From BM003 sp963699835 (GTDB taxonomy: Bacteria; Pseudomonadota; Gammaproteobacteria; Steroidobacterales; BM003), in the NCBI GenBank assembly GCA_963699835.1, contig CAVOVJ010000004.1, positions 248,001 through 312,000 on the forward strand: a stretch of DNA of 64,000 nt. Reading direction: 5' to 3'. Positions 49,810 to 55,607 of this stretch are shown here, one piece after another (the stretch's first letter is position 1; every line of letters starts with the position of its first letter). Made by a program: the position numbers and the translations under genes. Under the pieces are notes generated by a model. That model saw only the letters and a list, made by a program, of their open reading frames with translations, was not told the origin of the DNA and did not search any database.

Positions 49810-50346
49810 ATGAAGGAAACGGAAAACGAGCTGGCACGGCGGCGTCGATTTGAAGCGCTGACCCGGGCACACCGAGACGATCTGTACAGATACGCCTTCT
49901 GGCTGGCCCGCGATCACGCAGTTGCCGATGACGCTGTTCAGGAATGTTTGTTACGTGCATGGAACGCGTTTGCCAGCCTGGAAGACGAATCCAGGGCAAA
50001 ACCCTGGTTGATGACGATACTTCGACGCGAACACGCCAGGCTGTATGAGCGCAAGCGGCCGGACATGGTGGCGATGCAGGATTTGAGTCAACGCGAGAAT
50101 GCGATGCTGGGTAGTCAGCACAACACAGACATCGACGATCTTCGCGCCGCGATTTTCCGCCTCGACGATTCATACAGGGAGCCGCTGGTGCTGCAGGTAC
50201 TGATGGGATACTCGACCGAACAAATTGCCGAGCAAATGAATCTGCAGCAGAACGCGGTGCTGACACGGCTGTTTCGTGCACGCAAGCAGCTCAGGCTCGC
50301 TCTCGAGCGCAAGGGCTTGCGCGGAGACGACGGGGGTATGGCATGA
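49810..50346 (+). CDS. ECF RNA polymerase sigma factor
   Basis: 178 aa. Region 2 (RDDLYRYAFWLARDHAVADDAVQECLLRAW, with the -10 recognition helix) and region 4 (YREPLVLQVLMGYSTEQIAEQMNL, helix-turn-helix), no region 3. ATG overlap (ATGA) with the anti-sigma gene. Likely drives itself and the EGKCG-peptide gene behind it. No clear ribosome site before the ATG. A TGTAAT (49776-49781) upstream could be part of an autoregulatory promoter but the match is weak. Confidence 0.9.
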   Translation: MKETENELARRRRFEALTRAHRDDLYRYAFWLARDHAVADDAVQECLLRAWNAFASLEDESRAKPWLMTILRREHARLYERKRPDMVAMQDLSQRENAMLGSQHNTDIDDLRAAIFRLDDSYREPLVLQVLMGYSTEQIAEQMNLQQNAVLTRLFRARKQLRLALERKGLRGDDGGMA

Positions 50347-51035
50347 ACTGTCTCGAATTCCGCCAGATCTGCGGGGCGGAACCCAACCATCAGGCGGAGG
50401 CTTTCGCCGAACACGAGGCGCAGTGCGAGGGCTGCCAGGCCTTTGCCGCCGGGACGCGCGAGCTGGATAAGCGGATTCGCCAGGCACTGATGATCGATCT
50501 GCCCGGGCGTTCGGCAGCGGCGCCGGAGCAAACCGCAGTGCCGTCGCCGCGGCGTTGGCAGCCGGTACGGCTCGGCCTCGCCGCCAGCCTTCTGGCCGCG
50601 GTCGGTCTTAGTGTTGGCGTCTGGTTGTCGCTCCCGCCGCCCGCACTGGCCGAGGCGGTCACCGGTCACCTTTCGCATGAGCGCAATGCCTGGCAGACCA
50701 CCGACCACCCGGTCGCGCGCGAGGTGCTGGATGCCGTTCTGAAAGACGGCGAGATCGAGTTTCGCCAGGGCTTCGGCCTGATTTCCTATGCACGAACCTG
50801 CAGTATCCGCGGCCACGATGTGCCGCATCTGATGATCCAGGGCGAACGCGGACCGGTAATGCTGCTGATCATGCGGGACGAGAAGATCGATTACGCCATA
50901 CCGTTGCGCGTGGACGGCTACGAAGGACTGATTTTGCCGGTTGGCGACGGCAGTATTGCCGTTGTCGGACGCGAGGGCGAAGCGCTCGAACCGCTTACCG
51001 AGCAGATTTCGCGTAGCGTGGACTGGAGTTTTTGA
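50343..51035 (+). CDS. Zinc-finger anti-sigma factor (DUF3379-like)
   Basis: 230 aa. N-terminal cytoplasmic zinc-binding motif EHEAQCEGC (H-x3-C-x2-C) that clamps ECF sigma factors, a single membrane helix (LGLAASLLAAVGLSVGVWLSL, ~78-98), and a periplasmic domain of about 130 residues that probably senses the signal. A cysteine at CSIRGHDVPH in the periplasmic part could be metal- or redox-sensitive. Coupled to the sigma gene by ATGA. Confidence 0.85.
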   Translation: MNCLEFRQICGAEPNHQAEAFAEHEAQCEGCQAFAAGTRELDKRIRQALMIDLPGRSAAAPEQTAVPSPRRWQPVRLGLAASLLAAVGLSVGVWLSLPPPALAEAVTGHLSHERNAWQTTDHPVAREVLDAVLKDGEIEFRQGFGLISYARTCSIRGHDVPHLMIQGERGPVMLLIMRDEKIDYAIPLRVDGYEGLILPVGDGSIAVVGREGEALEPLTEQISRSVDWSF

Positions 51036-51043
51036 TGTAGGCC

Positions 51044-51060
51044 TCTGGCATAGCGCCAGA
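51044..51060 (+). promoter_or_regulatory. Leader hairpin 1 before the EGKCG peptide gene
   Basis: 6-bp perfect stem with a 5-base loop starting 9 bp after the anti-sigma stop. With the next hairpin it separates the sigma operon from the peptide gene; may tune read-through or mRNA stability. Confidence 0.4.
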
Positions 51061-51068
51061 ATTTAACC

Positions 51069-51083
51069 AGCCCAGGACGGGCT
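51069..51083 (+). promoter_or_regulatory. Leader hairpin 2 before the EGKCG peptide gene
   Basis: 5-bp perfect stem (AGCCC/GGGCT), 5-base loop, 23 bp before the ATG and just ahead of the GAGAGGAG ribosome site. No T-run, so not a simple terminator. Confidence 0.35.
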
Positions 51084-51106
51084 ATTTCGAGAGAGGAGTG
51101 AGGACG

Positions 51107-51454
51107 ATGACGAAGAAAGATATGTTGAAGCCGGTGGCTGTTGCAGTGGGTAGTGCTCTGGCCGGATCGTTGATGGTGTCCACCGCCAGCGCAGACACGA
51201 CCCCGTTCGCGATGACGGCCCTTTCCAGTGGCTACATGGCGGCCGACGCCGGCGAAGGCAAGTGTGGCGAGGGCAAGTGCGGTGGCGACAAGGAAGATGC
51301 CAAAGGCGAAGGTGAAGGCAAGTGCGGCGAAGGCAAGTGCGGCGGTGACAAGGAAGCCGAAGGCGAAGGCAAGTGCGGCGAAGGCAAGTGCGGCGGCGAC
51401 AAAGCCAAAGGCGAGGGTAAATGCGGTGAAGGCAAATGCGGCGGATCCATCTGA
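51107..51454 (+). CDS. Secreted EGKCG-repeat peptide, HvfA-like RiPP metallophore precursor
   Basis: 115 aa from ATG 51107 with GAGAGGAG 8 bp upstream. Signal peptide MLKPVAVAVGSALAGSLMVS...TASA, a short spacer, then four units each made of EGKCGEGKCGG followed by an acidic/lysine linker: eight EGKCG motifs, and all eight cysteines (53, 58, 73, 78, 90, 95, 106, 111) lie in them. In Haemophilus HvfA, EGKCG cysteines are converted by the multinuclear iron enzyme HvfB with HvfC into oxazolone/thioamide pairs that bind copper. No hvfB (DUF692) or hvfC (DUF2063) is adjacent. Sits behind an ECF sigma/anti-sigma pair, which suggests control by metal or oxidative stress. Otherwise it could be an unmodified cysteine-rich metal buffer. 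Confidence 0.8.
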   Translation: MTKKDMLKPVAVAVGSALAGSLMVSTASADTTPFAMTALSSGYMAADAGEGKCGEGKCGGDKEDAKGEGEGKCGEGKCGGDKEAEGEGKCGEGKCGGDKAKGEGKCGEGKCGGSI

Positions 51455-51486
51455 TCGCTGATTGTCATTAGGCGTAATCGTGAAGG

Positions 51487-51517
51487 GGCCCGCAGTACAG
51501 ATGCTGCGGGCCTTTTT
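51487..51517 (+). terminator. Rho-independent terminator after the EGKCG peptide gene
   Basis: Perfect 9-bp stem (GGCCCGCAG/CTGCGGGCC), 8-base loop, followed by TTTTT. Closes the sigma/anti-sigma/peptide unit, so no modification enzymes are cotranscribed. Confidence 0.85.
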
Positions 51518-51541
51518 CTTGCTTTTCGGCAGGGGTCGGAC

Positions 51542-52132
51542 TTGAACGACTACGACAAACGCGAACGATGCGGATGGGTGAGCGGCGGCAATGACCTCTA
51601 CCTCGCCTACCATGACGAGGAATGGGGGGTGCCGGTCCGCGACGATCGCACCCAGTTTGAATTCCTGATTCTGGAGGGCGCGCAGGCCGGATTGTCCTGG
51701 GCCACCGTTCTGAACAAGCGCGCCGCCTATCGCAAGGCATTTGCCCAATTCGAGCCGGAAAAAGTCGCCCGCTTCGGCGAACGCAAAATTGCGGCGCTGC
51801 TCGATAATCCGGGGATCATACGAAATCGCCTGAAGGTCAATGCTGCCGTCAGCAATGCGCGGGCGTTCCTCGATGTTCAGCAGGAATTCGGCGGTTTCTG
51901 TAATTACATCTGGGGCTTTGTCGGCGGCAGCCCGATCCAGAACCGCTGGAGGCGGATGAATCAGGTGCCTGCAACCTCCGCGGAATCGGATGCGCTTGCT
52001 CGTGACCTGAAAAAGCGTGGGTTTAAATTCGTCGGCAGCACGATCGTCTATGCTCACATGCAGGCGACCGGCATGGTCAACGATCATCTCATCGGTTGTT
52101 TTCGCCACCCGGAGTGCCGTGATCTTGCCTGA
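51542..52132 (+). CDS. tag: DNA-3-methyladenine glycosylase I
   Basis: 196 aa, TTG start with AGGGG upstream. RCGWVSGGNDLYLAYHDEEWG, FEFLILEGAQAGLSW and HMQATGMVNDHLIGCFRH; the conserved Cys/His zinc-snap residues are present at both ends. Removes alkylated adenine. Confidence 0.95.
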   Translation: MNDYDKRERCGWVSGGNDLYLAYHDEEWGVPVRDDRTQFEFLILEGAQAGLSWATVLNKRAAYRKAFAQFEPEKVARFGERKIAALLDNPGIIRNRLKVNAAVSNARAFLDVQQEFGGFCNYIWGFVGGSPIQNRWRRMNQVPATSAESDALARDLKKRGFKFVGSTIVYAHMQATGMVNDHLIGCFRHPECRDLA

Positions 52133-52169
52133 GCGAATCGTGATTTCGTTTGGATTTGCCATGCCCGCC

Positions 52170-52175
52170 TATAAT
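52170..52175 (+). promoter_or_regulatory. Consensus -10 element (TATAAT) before the MAPEG gene
   Basis: Perfect TATAAT 33 bp before the ATG; no good -35 at 16-18 bp. Also followed by GGAGGA at 52197-52202, the ribosome site of the next gene. Confidence 0.35.
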
Positions 52176-52208
52176 CGACCCCTTACATATCCCTCCGGAG
52201 GAATACCA

Positions 52209-52595
52209 ATGGCTGTACCGGTAACCGCGTTCTATGCTGCGCTTTGCGGTGTTTTGCTCTTGCTGTTGTCGGGAAAAGTGGTGCTGATACGGCGCAACAA
52301 GAAAATCAGCCTCGGCAGCGGAGGCGAGGTTGCGCTCGAACATGCGATGCGGGTGCAGGCCAATCTCGCCGAATACATGCCGATAGCCCTGATTCTGCTG
52401 TTGACGCTGGAGCTGAACCATGCGTCATCAGGTTTGCTGCATGGTTTGGGGGGTGCTTTTGTGCTTGCCCGCGTGATGCATGCCTGGGGATTCGGACGCC
52501 ACAAAGGCCTGAGTTTTGGCCGCTTCTGGGGTACCGCGCTGTCGTGGACGGCGCTTGTGGCGCTGGCGCTGGCCAACCTGTTCATGCTGGTCTGA
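52209..52595 (+). CDS. MAPEG family membrane protein
   Basis: 128 aa from ATG 52209. Four helices; AMRVQANLAEYMPIALILLL and VLARVMHAWGFGRH are the MAPEG hallmarks (Y. Bacterial members are glutathione transferase- or peroxidase-like. Strong GGAGGA ribosome site. Confidence 0.88.
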   Translation: MAVPVTAFYAALCGVLLLLLSGKVVLIRRNKKISLGSGGEVALEHAMRVQANLAEYMPIALILLLTLELNHASSGLLHGLGGAFVLARVMHAWGFGRHKGLSFGRFWGTALSWTALVALALANLFMLV

Positions 52596-52611
52596 AAGCG
52601 GGGTCGTTACT

Positions 52612-53061
52612 ATGACGGAATGGACTGTTTATCTGTCGGGCGAAATTCACAGCGACTGGCGCGAGCAGATCGCGGAGGCCGTGCGCACAGCGCGGCTGCC
52701 GGTCCATCTTAGCGGGCCGGTTACCGACCATGCGACGAGTGACGATGTTGGCGAGAAGATTCTCGGTGCGGAAGAAAGCGACTTCTGGCGTGATCGCAAG
52801 GGTGCCGGCATTAATGGGATCCGGACCCAGACGTTGCTGCGCCAGGCAGACATCGTCGTCGTGCGCTTCGGCGACAAGTACCGGCAATGGAACGCCGCGT
52901 TCGATGCGGGAATTGCGGTCGCGCTCGGCAAGCCAATGATCACGCTGCACGAGCCCGCGCTGAACCATGCTTTGAAGGAGGTGGACGCAGCGGCCATGGC
53001 AGTCGCCGGGACGACCCGGCAGGTGGTCGAGATTCTCGCCTACGTAACCGGTCGGCACTAG
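52612..53061 (+). CDS. ytoQ: YtoQ family protein
   Basis: 149 aa. WTVYLSGEIHSDWREQI, DHATSDDVGEKILG, ADIVVVRFGDKYRQWNAAFDAG: a nucleoside 2-deoxyribosyltransferase-like fold found in YtoQ. Function not established. 16 bp after the MAPEG gene. Confidence 0.8.
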   Translation: MTEWTVYLSGEIHSDWREQIAEAVRTARLPVHLSGPVTDHATSDDVGEKILGAEESDFWRDRKGAGINGIRTQTLLRQADIVVVRFGDKYRQWNAAFDAGIAVALGKPMITLHEPALNHALKEVDAAAMAVAGTTRQVVEILAYVTGRH

Positions 53062-53079
53062 CCTCCGGGCGACACACCG

Positions 53080-53616
53080 CTAGTTGCGGTAGCCGCGGAC
53101 CTCATCCTCGTCGAACGCCACACCGGGGCAGGGCGCGATTCTGTTGACGACGTTGAAATAAGCCGTCACGAGCGTGATATCGAGAACGTCTTCGTCGGAA
53201 ATTCCGGCCGCTCGCAGCCGTTCGATGTCCGCCTCGCCGGGGTTGGCCGTCAGCGTCGCAGCATGACCAAGCATCGCGGCCGTTCTTGGATCCAGTGCGG
53301 CCAAATCGGCGGAACGGATCGCACGCAATCGCCCCGCGTCTTTTTCGAGTTTCGCCAGCGCCTCGAAGTGGTGTTCAACTCAGTAGTCGCATTGATTTTG
53401 CCACGACGTGACCACGGCGATGGCTGCGCGCTCGGTACGCGACAGCCCCGAGCGGCCGAATAACAGCTGAAGATAAAGGTCACCATGGGTTTTCAGCGCA
53501 CCCGGGTTGAGACTGTGGCCCTTGAGAATGTTGGCAACTTTGCCGCGCTTCGCAACGATTTCCGCGTAGTGTTCGCCGAGTTCACCCGCGGCCTCATCTT
53601 CGTCTATCGTGCTGAT
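53080..53616 (-). CDS. AhpD-like carboxymuconolactone decarboxylase-family protein, candidate selenoprotein (in-frame TGA at CxxU)
   Basis: About 178 aa if TGA at 53380-53382 is read as selenocysteine (residue 79). Upstream of it the frame reads ISTIDEDEAAGELGEHYAEI ... RTERAAIAVVTSWQNQCDY, and downstream VEHHFEALAKLEKDAGRLRA ... CPGVAFDEDEVRGYRN, both typical of peroxidase-related AhpD-fold proteins. The family motif is CxxCxxHH; here it is C-D-Y-TGA-V-E-H-H, so the TGA replaces exactly the second redox cysteine. No frame change is needed. A hairpin fitting a bacterial SECIS follows (53344-53367). No ATG/GTG/TTG is available at the N-terminus; the family-like start aligns with ATC at 53616 behind AAGGA. 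A TGC-to-TGA sequencing error or real nonsense mutation remains possible. Last gene after VOC and hemF. Confidence 0.7.
53344..53367 (-). promoter_or_regulatory. Candidate bacterial SECIS hairpin
   Basis: On the minus strand, TTCGAG (53367-53362) pairs perfectly with CTCGAA (53349-53344). The loop of 12 bases begins with G and starts 18 bases after the TGA. An inner CG/CG pairing could tighten the loop to CTGG. As I remember the rules for bacterial SECIS elements (loop 3-14 nt, G in the first two loop bases, roughly 16-37 nt from UGA), it fits. Confidence 0.5.
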
Positions 53617-53637
53617 CCAGGTCCTTGGGCTGCTTCT

Positions 53638-54069
53638 TCAGGTGATCTCGCGGGCGAACAACCGGGCGGGATTGCGAAAGGACTTGAACTCCAGCGCATT
53701 GCCACTCGGGTCGCGAATAAAAAAAGTGGCCTGCTCGCCTGCCTCACCCGGAAACCTCACCCGCGGACCAAGCAGGAATTCGGTCCCCAGAGACTGCAGG
53801 CGGTCGCGCAGGCTGTGCCATGCATCCCAGTCGAGCACGGCGCCAAAATGGCTGGCCGGTACCTGGTCGCCATCCACGGTATTGTGCGAAATCGTGGCCA
53901 GTGCATCGGTCAGGTGGGCAGTGATCTGGTGGCCGAAAAAATCGAAATCGATCCAGCGCTCACTTTCGCGCCCGATCGCGCAACCGAGAACATCGATAAA
54001 AAACGCCCGGGTTGCCGCGAGGTCGGTGACCGGGAAGGCGAGATGAAACGGGGGCGCCGGGCGGGTCAT
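53638..54069 (-). CDS. VOC (glyoxalase/bleomycin-resistance) superfamily protein
   Basis: 143 aa. Two beta-alpha-beta-beta-beta modules: FHLAFPVTDLAATRAFFIDVLGC, then FGAVLDWDAWHSLRDRLQ and FFIRDPSGNALEFKSFRNP. Metal ligands His9-type and the C-terminal glutamate are in place. Substrate unknown. ATGA overlap with hemF. Its TGA stop is in the same frame as the AhpD-like gene that follows. Confidence 0.88.
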   Translation of the reverse strand: MTRPAPPFHLAFPVTDLAATRAFFIDVLGCAIGRESERWIDFDFFGHQITAHLTDALATISHNTVDGDQVPASHFGAVLDWDAWHSLRDRLQSLGTEFLLGPRVRFPGEAGEQATFFIRDPSGNALEFKSFRNPARLFAREIT

Positions 54070-54995
54070 TTGCCGGCCTCGCCGAGCCAGTCTCGCGGAC
54101 GCAGATAATCGGTGTAGAGCAGTTCTTCCTGGCTGCCGCGTTGCGGCTTCCAGTCATATTCCCAGCGAACCAGCGGCGGCAGCGACATCAGGATGGATTC
54201 CGTGCGCCCGCCGGACTGCAGGCCAAACAGCGTGCCGCGGTCATAAATGAGATTGAACTCGACGTAGCGGCCACGGCGGTAAAGCTGGAAGTCGCGATGA
54301 CGGGAATCAAAGGCCGCATCCTTGCGTTTTCTCACTATCGGCAGATAGGCATCGAGATAGTGATCGCCGACGCTGCGCATAAAGCCAGAGCAGCGCTCGA
54401 ATTCCCACTCGTTGAGATCGTCGAAAAACAGTCCGCCGACGCCGCGAGTCTCCCGACGGTGGCGCAGGTAGAAATACTCGTCACACCATTTCTTGTAGCG
54501 TGGATAGACATCGTCGCCAAACGGCACGCAGGCTGCACGGGCCGTCTCGTGCCAGTGCAGTACATCTTCATGGAACGGGTAGTAAGGGGTCAGATCGAAG
54601 CCGCCCCCGAACCACCACACGGGATCGGCATCATCGGCGCGAGCGACAAAAAACCGCACATTCGCGTGACTGGTCGGGACCATCGGGTTGCGCGGATGCA
54701 GGACCAGCGAGACGCCCATGGCTTCGAAGTGGCGGCCGGCGAGTTCGGGGCGCCGTGCACTGGCCGCCGGCGGTAACGCCGCGCCCATCACATGCGAAAA
54801 ATTGATCCCGGCCTGCTCGAACACCGCGCCGTCGCGCAGCACGCGCGACTCGCCGCCACCACCTTCAGAGCGTTGCCAGCTATCGCGGCGGAAGGTTGCT
54901 TCGCCGTCCTCGGCCTCGACCCCGGCGCAAATCGAGTCCTGCAGGCCAAGCAGATACGCACGAATTTCGTCGACATGCGTCTGTGTCACGCTCAT
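54066..54995 (-). CDS. hemF: Oxygen-dependent coproporphyrinogen III oxidase
   Basis: 309 aa from ATG 54995 (TTG 55001 also possible; AGGAG precedes both). SHANVRFFVAR, WWFGGGFDLTPYYPFHEDVLHWH, and RGRYVEFNLIYDRGTLFGLQ. Aerobic haem synthesis step, so the organism respires oxygen. Between tsaC and a VOC gene. Confidence 0.97.
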   Translation of the reverse strand: MSVTQTHVDEIRAYLLGLQDSICAGVEAEDGEATFRRDSWQRSEGGGGESRVLRDGAVFEQAGINFSHVMGAALPPAASARRPELAGRHFEAMGVSLVLHPRNPMVPTSHANVRFFVARADDADPVWWFGGGFDLTPYYPFHEDVLHWHETARAACVPFGDDVYPRYKKWCDEYFYLRHRRETRGVGGLFFDDLNEWEFERCSGFMRSVGDHYLDAYLPIVRKRKDAAFDSRHRDFQLYRRGRYVEFNLIYDRGTLFGLQSGGRTESILMSLPPLVRWEYDWKPQRGSQEELLYTDYLRPRDWLGEAGK

Positions 54996-55010
54996 GGGCA
55001 ATTTGCTCCT

Positions 55011-55607
55011 TCAGGCGCTGCGCAACACGGTATCGCTCAGCGCATCTCGTATTTCGGTGGGTTGCCGCAGCGGGTCAGTAGCACCGGCCAGGACCAGATC
55101 GACCTGGCCGCCGAAACCCCGCAATGCGGCAAACCGCGATCGTGCCGGTGGCCGGCCGCTGCGGTTGGCGCTGGTGGAAACCAGGGCGTGATCGACCGAC
55201 TGGCACAGCGCCTGCACAACAGGGTGCGCCGACACGCGAACTGCGATGCTGGTGCGGCCACCGGTGATCCACGGTGGCGCGGCGGCGCTTGCCGGAACTA
55301 CCCAGGTCAGCGGGCCGGGCCAGCCGCGCAGCAGTTTCTGCATGATGCCCGGTGCCAGCGGTGCCATGTACGGCAAGAGCTGGTCTATCGATGATGCCAC
55401 GAGGACAAGTCCCTGGCTCATCGGCCGGTTCTTCATCAGCAAAATTCGCTGCACTGCGAATTCGTATTCGGGGATGCAGCCAAGTCCGTAAACGGCCTCG
55501 GTTGGATACGCGATCACGCCGCCATCGTGGAGAACCCGGCCGGCACGGCGGAAAATAAACTGCCCGGGCACCGCGTCAGCCTCCCGCGGGCGCTTTCCCT
55601 GCGGCAT
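55011..55607 (-). CDS. tsaC: Threonylcarbamoyl-AMP synthase (YrdC/TsaC)
   Basis: 198 aa. GGVIAYPTEAVYGLGC, LLMKNRPMSQGLVLVAS (KxR-type motif), GPLTWVVPAS, SIAVRVSAHPV and LVSTSANRSGRP. Single YrdC domain (no Sua5 domain). First step of t6A37 synthesis in tRNA. Starts 32 bp inside the end of topA, an unusually long same-strand overlap. Confidence 0.95.
   Translation of the reverse strand: MPQGKRPREADAVPGQFIFRRAGRVLHDGGVIAYPTEAVYGLGCIPEYEFAVQRILLMKNRPMSQGLVLVASSIDQLLPYMAPLAPGIMQKLLRGWPGPLTWVVPASAAAPPWITGGRTSIAVRVSAHPVVQALCQSVDHALVSTSANRSGRPPARSRFAALRGFGGQVDLVLAGATDPLRQPTEIRDALSDTVLRSA

Noticed and set aside
51241..51454. Tandem DNA repeat or CRISPR-like array
   Set aside because: The repeats are in frame, code for EGKCG units and have no spacers.
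51232..51468. Minus-strand proline/histidine repeat protein opposite the EGKCG peptide
   Set aside because: Its repeats are only the complement of the EGKCG codon repeats; no ribosome site and no family.
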